Assembly: GCA_963837005.1 (NCBI GenBank)
Contig: CAWIMC010000001.1
Location: 1,674,001 to 1,738,000 of the forward strand
DNA length: 64,000 nt
DNA from: CALDTK01 sp963837005
Lineage (GTDB): Bacteria; Bacteroidota; Bacteroidia; Chitinophagales; Saprospiraceae
Direction: 5' to 3'
The notes under the pieces were generated by a model. The model was not told the DNA's origin, searched no databases, and was given only the letters and a program-made list of their open reading frames with translations. Both the position numbers and the translations under genes were made by a program. Of this stretch, positions 43,709-53,438 are shown in pieces (the first letter of the stretch is position 1; each line of letters starts with the position of its first letter).

Positions 43709-44437
43709 TTAGTCTTTTTGCTGCGAAAATGTATGAATGATCGCACGGATGTCAGCATCATTTAAGTCGAACCACTCGCCGCGAATCCGCTTACTTTTAT
43801 ATTCCTCATGCAACCGTTTCTCAAGAGCCTTTGGCGCTAAACAGGCTTCCACCATTTCAACCTCGGGTTCCTGAGACTGAAGCGTGCGCTCGCGAAACTC
43901 AGGATTTACAGACCTTCCAATTTTGTAGTGCCCAGATCGCTTATTGACCATCAAGTACACATACTGTATTGGTGGAGAGAGCTTCGAGTGTCTTTTGCTG
44001 TGTCGTCGACTTGCATGGAACTCTCGGCACTCTGTATAGTGAGCTGTCTCAATGATCTTAAACTTCCCATCTTCACCGAATTGAGAATCTCCATAGTATT
44101 TGTCCCACGAGCCTTTTGTCACGGATTTCTTTGGTATAAATGGATAGAGATCATCAGAGAACAATGGAACTTCAGGGCAGACGTTTGCAAAGTAAAGATT
44201 GTTTTTACCGCCTACCATAGTAACTGTGTCGCCTACTTGTTCTATCATTTCCTCATCTTCACCTAATCTCCGAATACCTTCCTTAGACAGAGTGGAGATC
44301 ATGTCCAGGTTGGAGCCAACATGAGCCCCAGACAGAAAGTAAAGTGAATAAGCACATCTTTCACATCTGTTATAAATTGGACATTTAGGTTCCACTTTTG
44401 CTTTCCGACTACTTTGTATATACTCGTCTCTTTTCAT
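43709..44437 (-). CDS. cassette gene: T5orf172/GIY-YIG-like protein with Cys cluster
   Basis: 242 residues, unit 2 cassette 1, the cassette nearest the recombinase. The N-terminus has a CxxxxxCxxC cluster (CPIYNRCERCAYS, about 19-31), which could bind zinc or a cluster. The C-terminus (about 155-230) matches T5orf172/Mug113, a GIY-YIG-type nuclease fold: VYLMVNKRSGHYKIGRSVNPEFRERTLQSQ ... ALEKRLHEEYKSKRIRGEWFDL. The start is 13 bases inside the cassette end. Possible DNA-acting or defence role, unproven. Confidence 0.7.
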   Translation of the reverse strand: MKRDEYIQSSRKAKVEPKCPIYNRCERCAYSLYFLSGAHVGSNLDMISTLSKEGIRRLGEDEEMIEQVGDTVTMVGGKNNLYFANVCPEVPLFSDDLYPFIPKKSVTKGSWDKYYGDSQFGEDGKFKIIETAHYTECREFHASRRHSKRHSKLSPPIQYVYLMVNKRSGHYKIGRSVNPEFRERTLQSQEPEVEMVEACLAPKALEKRLHEEYKSKRIRGEWFDLNDADIRAIIHTFSQQKD

Positions 44438-44449
44438 TCCTTCTTGATG

Positions 44450-44525
44450 AGCTACAACGTTTGGCTACGCGCCACTCCGTAGCGCTAACCTCCGCAATAT
44501 ACGCTATCGCGTAGCGTAAAGCTAC
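44450..44525 (-). other. attI-like site of unit 2
   Basis: The cassette end AGCTACAAC (44450-44458) complements the core GTTGTGGCT at 43689 at 8 of 9 positions. It is followed by GTTTGGCTACGCG, whose GCTACGCG repeats inverted as CGCGTAGC at 44509-44516. The GATTAGCCGGCGTGGGCG interior of the attC-like sites is absent. It lies 74 bases from the recombinase stop. Confidence 0.55.
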
Positions 44526-44598
44526 ATTCCCGAGCGGTTCACGGCAAGTCTTTGCCACACCTTTCGCTCACCGCTTGCCCTAGTCCCTCCATTCGCCA

Positions 44599-45757
44599 CT
44601 ATGCGTCCAGCCCATCCAGCGGGGACACTGGTTTGTGCGACAGTGACACATGCGTGTACCGCTCCGTCGTCTTGATCGAGTTGTGTCCCAGCACGTCCTG
44701 GATGTAGCGGATGTCTGTACCGTCTTCCAGCAAGTGCGTGGCGTAGGAGTGTCGGAGCATGTGGGCCGTCACCGGACGATGGATCCCCGCGCGTACAGCC
44801 GCTTGCTTTACGACTTGCTGCAAACTCCTCGGACTGTAGCGCTCGCCTACCGTCTCGCCCTCGAAGAGCCACGTCATCGGTCGGTACTGCTGGTAGTATT
44901 CACGAAGGGGTCGCAATATGCGCTCGGGCAGTGGCACGACCCGGTCCTTTTTGCCTTTGCTGCGCCGGATCGTGATGGTCATGCGCTTTGAGTCGATGTC
45001 GGTCGGGATAAGTTCTAAGACCTCGCTCAGGCGGAGGCCGCCGCCGTAGAGCAGCATCAGCATGCAGCTGTGCTTGTTGTGGTAGGTCCGGACCAACATC
45101 TCGCGGATCTCTTCCCGCGCTAATACTTTCGGCAGTACCTCTCGCCTTATCGGGCGGGCTACGTCGTAGTAGGTCCGCTCCCGGTCCAAGACCTTTTCGT
45201 AGTAAAACGTCCGCGCGTACACGCCCGAGTAGGTGCTGCTCGATCTCCGCCTTGGTGAGGTCGGGCGGGTTGGCTGAGCCCATGGCTTCGAGAAACCGGG
45301 AGAAGACGTTTACATACGTTTTGCGTGTACTGTAGGCGTACTGTCGCCGGACCAGCACCTCGGTCATCCGCTGCACCGCCTCTTGTTGGGCAGGAGTAAG
45401 TTCAGCAGGCGCGCATGAGGGAGCAATCTTCTTAATCATGCTGATCGCAGTGCGCGATGCGTTCGTCCAGTGCCCTCCTTGTGGCTTATTCATTTCGGTG
45501 AAATCGGAGATTCGCGCTGCTGGATGTGGCTCCATGCCGCCTGTTTTGGCGAAAGCCGTCCTCGCAACAGCGTTATCGCTAAGCGCCTTCACGACGTGCC
45601 CCTGCAAACCTTCCGTCGCGATGGCCTGGTGCACTTGCGGACTTTCTATCACACACCACCGCCGCCGCTCCTTGTCCCAGTAAGCGCCCGGCACTCGACG
45701 GACGCGCGCCATCAAGTTTTGATCGTAGGGAATGTCGAGCAGAATCTCAGTTGGCAT
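44599..45757 (-). pseudogene. tyrosine recombinase with internal deletion/frameshift (unit 2)
   Basis: N-terminal part starts at 45757 (MPTEILLDIPYDQNLMARVR), with the same small N-terminal domain as recombinase 1 (IPYD..LMAR.R.VPGAYW). The core-binding domain runs to TKAEIEQHLLG, then the frame changes near 45220 and resumes YARTFYYEKVLDRERTYYDV. Compared with recombinase 1, about 25 residues are missing at this point. The catalytic part is complete: Arg in GGGLRLSEVLEL, Lys in SKGKKDR, HMLRHSYATHLL, GHNSIKTTERYTHV, C-terminus VSPLDGLDA. The large IntI insert is absent. Hairpin motif at 45543 in the linker. Confidence 0.8.
45543..45557 (+). repeat. GNRA mini-hairpin, GGC/GCC stem
   Basis: Exact GTTTTGGCGAAAGCC in the recombinase 2 linker (T-A-F-A-K-T), the same linker position as the tandem copies of recombinase 1. 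Confidence 0.8.
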
Positions 45758-45818
45758 CTTCCCTGCATATTACAACTCCTACGGCACTTACTGCATCACC
45801 TTCGTCCGCGTCGTCGCC

Positions 45819-45944
45819 GCCGCCCGCGAAGAGCAGCTGTTCCGGCTCCGTGCGATAGAGCACACTTCCGGGCGCGTGCCCATGGCTATGGTAGTAGCTG
45901 ATGCCCAAACGTTCGAGCAGTGCTCTCGTCCCCTCGAGGTGCGT
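45819..45944 (-). pseudogene. fragment of a metallo-beta-lactamase fold gene
   Basis: THLEGTRALLERLGISYYHSHGHAPGSV followed by LYRTEPEQLLFAGG matches the H..GHAPGS...FAGD segment of MBL-fold hydrolases. The frame then runs into unrelated sequence just upstream of recombinase 2. Both ends are missing, suggesting this gene was broken when the recombinase unit arrived. Confidence 0.55.
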
Positions 45945-46412
45945 CACCTCCGGCGCTTCAGCACAGTCCCACGCCAATAGCCCCTCGCAGGCGCACAAGC
46001 ACACCCCCACACCCCGTTCAGTCCGCAAGCGCCCCAGCACCCCTCACCTACTCACAAGCCCCCTACTCACTCGCAAATTTCCTACCCCACCCCCTCCAGC
46101 ACGCTCCCCAGCAACTTCAACACCCCGGGCAAAGTCCGTACCCCGTCCCTGACCAAAATCAAGTGTCGGTCCGACTTCTTTAGGCTCATGCCCTTGGTCT
46201 GCCCCTCACCCGCCGCGATGTACTGCATCACCTTCCCAAACCGCTCCGTCTCGTAAAACGGACTCTGTGGGTCCTCCACGAAGTAGCCGCGCAACTTGCC
46301 CATCTTCAGGATGATGCGCTCCAAGCCGAGCTGCTTGCACGTCCACCGCAGGCGCAGGGCATCGAAAAGCGTCTCGGTCTCAGACGGCAGCGGACCGAAG
46401 CGATCGCGCAAG

Positions 46413-46425
46413 CGTTTTGCGAAAG
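46413..46425 (+). repeat. mini-hairpin variant, GC/GC stem, GAAA loop
   Basis: GTTTTGCGAAAGC; the stem is shortened to two pairs. Inside mfd. Confidence 0.4.
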
Positions 46426-48539
46426 CGTCCAAGGCCTCCTCATCGCTGAGGCGATCCAACTCTTGGTACAGCCGGAAGCGCTCCTGCGTGTCGGCTACGT
46501 ACACCGGCGGAATCAGCATCTCCACGTCGGCGTCGATGGTGACGTCGCGCACATAGTCGATCTTCTTCTTGGCTTCTTGCTCGGCGAACAGCTCCTTGTA
46601 GTCGCCGGTGCGGAGCTCTTGCACGGCTTCTTCCAATATCTTCTGAAAGGTCTCGTAACCGATGTCGGCGATGAAGCCGGACTGCTCCGCGCCGAGCAGA
46701 TTTCCCGCGCCGCGGATGTCCAAGTCGCGCATCGCGATCTCGAGTCCTGAACCGAGTTCCGAAAACTCCTCCAAGGTCTTCAGTCGTTTGCGCGCTTCCT
46801 GCGTCAAGACACTGAGCGGTGGCGAGAAGAGATAACAGAAAGCCTTTCGGTTGCTGCGCCCAACCCTGCCGCGCAACTGGTGCAAGTCGGACATGCCGAA
46901 CTGATGCGCATTATTAATGATGATCGTGTTGACATTGGCGATGTCCAGTCCGGTCTCGATAATGTTGGTGCAGACCAATACGTCCGCGTTGCCTTCGATG
47001 AAGTTGGTCAACTTCTCTTCGAGTTGTTTAGCCTCCAATTGGCCGTGGGCCTTCTCGACCGTCACGTCTGGACATAGTCGGTGGACCATTTCAGCGATCT
47101 CATCTAGGTTCTTAACGCGATTATGTACAAAATACACCTGCCCACCGCGCTCCATCTCGAAGTAGATGGCCTCTCTGATCAAGTCTTCGTTGAAGACACG
47201 CGTCTCGGTGTGGATCGGCTGTCTGTTTGGCGGTGGCGTACGAATGACACTTAGATCTCGCGCACTCAGCAAACTAAATTGTAAGCGTCCGCGGAATCGG
47301 CGTCGCCGTCATCACGAGCGTATCGACATTTGCTTTCATGGCGCGCAACTTCTCCTTCGAGCCGACGCCAAACTTCTGCTCCTCGTCGACGATCAATAAG
47401 CCCAAATCTTTGAACTCGATCGACTTCCCGAGGATAGCGTGCGTCCCGATCAAGATATCGATTTCCCCAGCCTTGAGCTTCTTACCAATTTCCTTCTTCT
47501 CCGCCGTCGTCCGGAAACGATTGACGTAATCGACCACGGCACCAAAGTCCTTGAGGCGATCACGGAAAGGTCTTAAAATGCTGCAAAGCAAGAATGGTAG
47601 TCGGCACGAGCACCGCCACTTGCTTCCCGCCCACCACGGCCTTGAACGCCGCCCGCAAGGCCACCTCCGTCTTGCCAAAACCTACGTCCCCACAGATGAG
47701 CCGATCCATCGGGTAGGGCTTCTGCATGTCCTCCTTGACGTCCTCGGTGGCCTGCGCCTGGTCGGGCGTGTCCTCGTAGATGAAGCTCGCCTCGAGTTCG
47801 TTTTGTAAGTAGCCATCTTCTGGGAAGGCAAAACCCACCGAGGCGCGGCGCTGGGCGTATAACTTGATCAGCTCGTCGGCCATGTCCTTGACCTTCTTCT
47901 TGGTGCGCCGCTTGAGGTTGGCCCAGGCATCTGATCCAATCTTCGACAGGCTCGGCTCCTGGCCTTCCGGACCGCCGTACTTCGACAGTTTGTGCAGTGA
48001 ATTAATGCCGACGTAGACGAGGTCGTTATCCTTGTACTTCAAACGCACAGCTTCTTGCTTGACACCGCCGATGTTCAAGGTTTCGAGTCCTGAAAACTTC
48101 CCGATCCCGTGATCTATGTGGACCACGTAATCTCCCGGCTGCAACTCCCGCAATAGACTCGCCGTCATCGCGGCATCCTTCGAGTAACCTTTGCGAAGTT
48201 TGTAGCGGTGGTAGCGCTCGAAGATCTGGTGGTCGGTATAGACCGCTAATCCAAGTCGCTTGTCCGTAAAGCCTTCGTGTAAGCTTTGGACAACAGGTTT
48301 GAATTGTATCTCTTGTCCCTTTCCTATGTCCTCGAAAATAGTATAAAATCGTTCGACCTGCTTGGCATTATCAACGAAGAGATAATTCGTTAATCCTTCG
48401 CGTGTATTTTGCAAGAATCGATCGCGGAGCAATTCGAAGTTTCGATTAAAGCTCGGCTGTGGGGCTGCTTCGAAAGTGACTGGTTTCGCTTACGCTAAAA
48501 CCTGCCACCACTCGGTCACGACCATCAAACTCGTCGCCT

Positions 48540-48554
48540 GTTTTGGCGGAAGCC
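48540..48554 (+). repeat. GNRA mini-hairpin, GGAA loop
   Basis: GTTTTGGCGGAAGCC; stem kept, loop GGAA. Reads T-A-S-A-K-T in mfd, about 50 bases from the first frame change. Confidence 0.65.
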
Positions 48555-49659
48555 GTATCCAAACCCAGCACCGGCCCCGGCGGCTCTTTCAAGAAGAACA
48601 GCGCGTAGTCGCTCACCTGCGACAAGACGCTCGGCGGGCGCAGGAAGGCACGCGTGCGCATCAGCTCCGCCAACTCCGACTCGTCCAACTGGCTCACCGT
48701 GGCCCCGAAGGCGATCGCGTTCTCGAAAGCCAACTGTAGTCTGTCGAGGAAGAATTGATAATCCTTAATCCAGAGTGCGGTGCCTTCGGGCAAAACTTCC
48801 AGTATCGATACTTTCTGATCGCGGTCGAACTTCGTATTAACGTTCGGCACGATCGACACCCGCCCGATGTTGGCCTTCGACAACTGATCCCCCGGGTCAA
48901 ACGTCCGGATCGACTCCACCTCCTCGTCGAAGAGTTCGATGCGGTACGGGAACTCATTCGCGTACGAGTACACGTCCACGATGCCCCCGCGGATCGAGAA
49001 CTCCCCCGGCTGCGCGACGAAGTCTGCCCGCACGAAGCCGAACTCGACCAGCAGTTCGATCAGCGTATCGACATCCAGATTCTCGCCCTTGCGCACGTCG
49101 ATGCGCTTGGCATCCAGCGCCTCCGGGTCGACCACCATCTCGAACATCGCCTCCGGGTAGCTCACCACGATCATAGGTCCGCTGAGGGCCAACTGGTTGA
49201 CGACCTCGGTGCGCTGCAGGGCATTGTCCGGATTCAGGTCCTCATAGGCCCCGGGCCGCTTAAAGCTGTCCGGCAGGAAGAGGACCCGGCGGCCGGGCAG
49301 GAGCGACTCCAGGTCATTGAGCAAGTAGGCCGCCTCCTCTTTATCGTCGGCGATAATGAAGGTCGGCATCTCTCGCTCGAGCCACTGGGCCACGATGATG
49401 AAGGCGCGCTGCGAGCCGATGGTCCCGTCGACCACCGCGCGCGTGGCCTTGCCGGCCTTTGCGGCCTCTGCGAGTTGGGCGACGCGCTTGTCCTGTCGGT
49501 AGGCGGTGAGGAGCTCGGTGAGTTGTTCGTTGGCCATCGGGTGCAAAGAAGGGCCGGGGGCGGGGATTGTTTGCAGGGGGGGAAGGTGCTGGTGGTGTAG
49601 AGAGTGCAGGTGGTGCATGGACGGTCGTCATCCTGGTTCGCTGGCGGGCACTGGGCAGT

Positions 49660-49790
49660 TATCGGTGGCTTAAGCGCCCCCCTTTACTATCCTTTAAGCC
49701 ACGGATGACCCTTATCTTTGGCTTAAACAAGCTCTTTTGATCCCCTTTAAGCCACGGATAACTGTATCTTTGGCTTAAGTATTCTTTTTT
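49660..49790 (+). promoter_or_regulatory. tandem palindromic promoter-like repeats
   Basis: Two copies of a roughly 53-base unit. Each has TTTAAGCCA (49693, 49746), then a perfect -7 box TATCTTTG (49713-49720, 49765-49772) that merges into TGGCTTAAA/G (49719, 49771), giving an inverted repeat around the promoter. A third half-site, GTGGCTTAAG, lies near 49665. Located between mfd and the ATPase gene. Confidence 0.55.
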
Positions 49791-49851
49791 AGCACCCTTT
49801 CAGCCGCTTATGTCCACCACGAAGCTCATTGGTCGTGTCCCCGAACGGGAG

Positions 49852-49866
49852 GTTTTGGCGAAAGCC
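49852..49866 (+). repeat. GNRA mini-hairpin, GGC/GCC stem
   Basis: Exact GTTTTGGCGAAAGCC near the start of the ATPase gene. Confidence 0.8.
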
Positions 49867-50840
49867 CTCCTCTCCGACGAAGCCGAACTCGTCGCCGTCA
49901 TCGGGAGGCGGCGCGTTGGCAAGACTTTCCTCGTACGCGAGGCCTACGGGGCTCGTATCGCCTTCAGCGTGACCGGGATCCAGAAGGCCACACTCGCCGA
50001 GCAACTCGTCAACTTCGACGTAGCTCTGGCGAGCGCATCAGACGGGGACGAGGTGACGGCGCGACACGGCGACTGGATGGGCGCACTCGTCGACCTAACG
50101 CGCGTGATCACGCCGCTGCTCTCCGAGACGACCGAGAAGCCCGTCCTCTTCTTCGACGAACTCCCCTGGCTCGCTTCTCACAAATCGAGATTTATCCAGG
50201 CCTTCAGCTGGTTCTGGAACTCCTGGGCGCAGAACCAGCGCGTCGTCGTGGTGATCTGCGGCTCGGCGGCCTCGTGGATGATCCGCCACGTGGTCAACGA
50301 CCGCGGCGGGCTCCACAATCGCATCACGCGCTACCTCCACCTGGCGCCCTTCACGCTCGCGGAGGTCGAGGCGTACTTTACCTCCCGCGACGATCCACCT
50401 CGGGCGCCACCAGATCTTACAGCTGTACATGTCCCTCGGCGGCGTGCCGTTCTACCTCAAGCAGGTCGAGCGCGGGGAGACGGCCACGCAGGCCATCCAG
50501 CGACTGTGTTTCGAGCGCACGGGCCTGCTCCGTACGGAGTTCGGCAAGCTCTACGTCGCGCTCTTCGACAAGGCCGAGCGCCACGTCGAGATCATCCGCG
50601 CCCTGGCCAGTAAGCGTCGCGGCCTCACCCGCACCGAGATCGTTGCGGCGACCTCCCTCCCCAATGCTGGTTCTCTGACTCGCCTCCTCACCGAGTTGGA
50701 GCAGTCCGATTTCATCGCGCGATACCCGGCGCTCGGCAACGGCAAGCGCGGGCATCTGTACCGCCTTACCGACGAATACTCCGGCTTCTACCTCCAGGTC
50801 ATGGAGCCGAACGCGGGCCTCGGCGAGGGTGCCTTCTTAC

Positions 50841-50855
50841 TGCTTTCGCAAAAAC
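50841..50855 (-). repeat. GNRA mini-hairpin, TGC/GCA stem
   Basis: Reverse complement of GTTTTTGCGAAAGCA; both stem bases changed together (G-C to T-A), loop GAAA. Confidence 0.55.
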
Positions 50856-51286
50856 CCGCCTTCCGTAGTTGGGCTGGGTACGCCTTCGAGAGCGTTTGCA
50901 TCCGGCATGTCGCCGAGATCAAATCCGCCCTGGGCATTAGCGGACTCTTCACCCAAACCGCTACCTACCAGGCGCTCGCAAACGCCGATACCGGCGTGGC
51001 CGGCGTGCAGATCGACCTGCTGCTCGACCGCGCGGATGATGCCATCACCCTTATCGAAGCCAAGTTCGGCACCGATCCGTTCGTCCTCACGAAAGCCTAC
51101 GCCGAAGAACTCCGCGGCAAGGTGAGTCGCTTCCGGCAGCACACCGGTACGCGCAAGCAGGTGTTTCTCGTGCTCATCAGTCCCTACGGCGTGACGAGCA
51201 GCCCGGCGAGCCTCGGGCTCGTCGATGGGGTGCTGACGCAGGATGCGTTGTTTGGATAAGGTAGCGCGAGGCACCTCCCCCGACGA

Positions 51287-53438
51287 CTAGTAAGTACTAC
51301 CCCTATCCTCCACCGGCGTGTAGCTCACGTTGACGGTTAAGCGCAGGGCACTGTGCCAGTCGGTGTAGGCGGCCTGGTGCTCGCCGATGTCGAGGCGTTT
51401 CAACAGAACGGGGAGCCTCGAAACACGGTAGTACTTCGCGCTTTGCTCGATCAGGGAGGCGGTCACTGCGTCGGGGCCGGTGGTGAGCGCGGTGAGTAGA
51501 TCGTCGGAGGCGGTGGCCGCGCCGATGAAGTTCTGGACCACGGCCTGCTTGTTGGCGGGCGGATTAGCCGGCAGATTGCCGAAGTCGGGGTCGGTTTCGG
51601 CGGGCCAGACTCCGGATACCACCGCCTCGATGCCGACGGTGATTGCACAGCGCAGGCACTCCGCCTTGACGAGCTTCAAGAGGGACTTCACCTCCGCGAC
51701 TTGCTCGGTGCGCTCGGCCGCAGAGACGCTTTTGGGGAGGAGGGCCTCGTAAGGGGTGGCGTAGATTTTTGGGTAGGTAAAATTGCCGACGTTGACCGTG
51801 GGCAGGGGCCGGAGGTTGCCCCCGGAGTAGGTAAGCCCCGAGCCGACACACAAGCCGCTCGCGACGTAGGCATTGGAGCTGACCGAGGGGATGTTGCTCG
51901 ACAGGGCATCCAGAGAGATGACCCCGCCGACCATTTTATTGGCGCCACCCGTATTCATAAAAATCGCATTTAAACCAGTTCCTAGCCAGGTGTACTCATT
52001 AGCGTTTCCGGAAACACCCACCAAATTCGTCACACCTGATGAAGTTCCGACGCGCATCAGCGGCCACATCCCAAGCTTGCTTTCCGGAGAGTAGATAGCG
52101 TCCGTGACGAGTTCGGCTGAATTGTATCCATCATCTTCATCCTCGTCGAGGAGGACGGCAATGGAGGGTGTGGGCACGATCCCTGCCGCCCCCTTGAGTA
52201 TCTCGAACACGTCTTTAGAAATACTTGCCACCGTCCCGACATAGCCCATGACGGCTACGCCGGTGCTCGCGGGAATTTCAGTCGTTGCCCCCGTATTGCT
52301 CTCGATCCCGCCCGCGACGCAGCTCACGTCCATACTCCACTTGGCAGTCGGTACGGCTGAGTTGGTGTAGATGAGCTTGTGCTGCGATATCTCGAAGCTG
52401 GTAGCGCCCCCGAGGAAACTCCACCCCCAGTTCGCGCCACCCGTGGCGACGGCCTTCGCCTCTAGGCGGTACTTGTGAGGTAGGAACGTAGCGCTGAGCT
52501 TGCTTCCGTAAATCTGGTTCGCATCCGGAATCCACCGAGCCGTGGACGAGGTCCGGGTCCCGACCAGCTCGGAGAGCGTCTCTGAGATGCCGTAGTCCGC
52601 CGAGTAGTGCAGGAGTCGTCTTGCGCTCTACTTCGAGCGCGTCGTCCCCGAGCAGCGACCAAGCCGAAGACGTTTTACTCCAAGCCGTACCTGAATGACT
52701 CAAGGTCTTGAGCGCCGTTGAACTCGGCAGCTTCGCGGGGCGCAGCCTCAGCTCTCGGAAGAGGTCTATCGTCCGGCTTTCGGCAGCAGACCGCTGGTCC
52801 CAATCGCTCCGGGAGCGACTGCCGGTCGGGGCGAGGAAACTCGCGCGGACCTGTTGCCAGTCCTCCCGCACCATCGCCAGCGAATCCACCGCCCGGTTGA
52901 CGACTGCCTGCACGGCGGCGTCGATGAGGGGCACATCCTCGCGCTGCGGCTCCTGCACCAAGGTCACGGCGCGGGTGTCGAGGTCCACGTCGAGTCCGGG
53001 GAGGGCGGAGGTCACCGCCATTTGCACGCGTTTGCTGTAGCTGCGGTTTGGATTGATCTGCAGCGAGAACTCGTTGGCGATGACGGACTTGGCAAACGTG
53101 ACAGTCTGCGCCGTGATGGCCGGCCCGCCGAAGACCTGGCAGGTCTCGCCATCGAGGTCGTAGGGGAAAAGCAATACGAGATCGGCGGTTTGGACGCCGG
53201 GCTGGAAGGACTTCGCGAGCGCCTTGCCCGAGATCGAAGCCGTCTTCACCGACACGCTCACGCCGCGGCCCAATGCGAGCGCAATCGCGTCCTTGATCAG
53301 GGTTTCGTCGGCTGGGTCCACCAAGCCATTCCCATCCCAGAAGCTTGCGCCAGCTTGTGCAGAGGCGGTCGACATCGCGCAACTGGCAAACACGGCGAGC
53401 GCGAAGTATCGTAGCATTCGATTTCGAGTCTTCATCAT
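51287..53438 (-). pseudogene. secreted protein, one apparent frameshift
   Basis: Start ATG at 53438, overlapping the stop of the upstream gene (ATGA type). Signal peptide MLRYFALAVFASCAMSTASAQ. Frame A runs to about 52625. A one-base change near 52615-52640 leads to frame B (LLHYSADYGISETLSELVG), which continues through KWSMDVSCVAGGIESNTG to the stop at 51287. About 716 residues in all. No family recognised; alternating beta-rich and small-residue stretches fit a surface protein. Last gene of the large secreted-protein operon. Confidence 0.65.

Larger units (their letters stand above)
46082..49537 (-). pseudogene. mfd: transcription-repair coupling factor with three apparent frameshifts
   Basis: About 1150 codons from the ATG at 49537 (MANEQLTELLTAYRQ), normal Mfd length. 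UvrB-like N-terminus (about 25-330), RNA-polymerase-interacting and helicase domains with Walker A ICGDVGFGKTEVALRAA, DEEQ box LLIVDEEQKFGV, TATPIPRTL and RGRVGRSNRKAFCYLF, and a C-terminal TRCF domain. Frame changes occur near 48480-48500, at about 47570 (one extra C in ACCTTTCCGTGAT) and at about 47285 (one extra base in CGGACGCTTACAA). All domains survive, so sequencing error is as likely as decay. Mfd removes stalled RNA polymerase and recruits UvrA. Confidence 0.88.
49810..51259 (+). pseudogene. AAA ATPase with PD-(D/E)XK-like C-terminus, one apparent frameshift
   Basis: Frame 1 (49810 to about 50390): ATPase_2/COG1672-type P-loop VIGRRRVGKTFLVREAY (about 30-46) and Walker B LFFDELPWL (about 113). 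An extra G near 50388 shifts the reading to frame 3, which continues IHLGRHQILQLYMSLGGV with a winged helix and a DUF234-like nuclease fold (GVQIDLLLDRADDAITLIEAKF, D...ExK). Joined length about 483 residues, normal for the family. Role unknown; such ATPases are common in Bacteroidota. Hairpin motif at 49852 reads V-L-A-K-A. Confidence 0.78.

Noticed and set aside
36686..44525. CRISPR array
   Set aside because: Repeats are imperfect palindromes of about 70 bp separated by whole genes of 400-870 bp; there are no cas genes and no uniform spacers.
39674..45757. Classical IntI integrase
   Set aside because: Neither recombinase has the large insertion between the catalytic Lys and HxxR that defines IntI; C-terminal SPLD resemblance alone is not enough.
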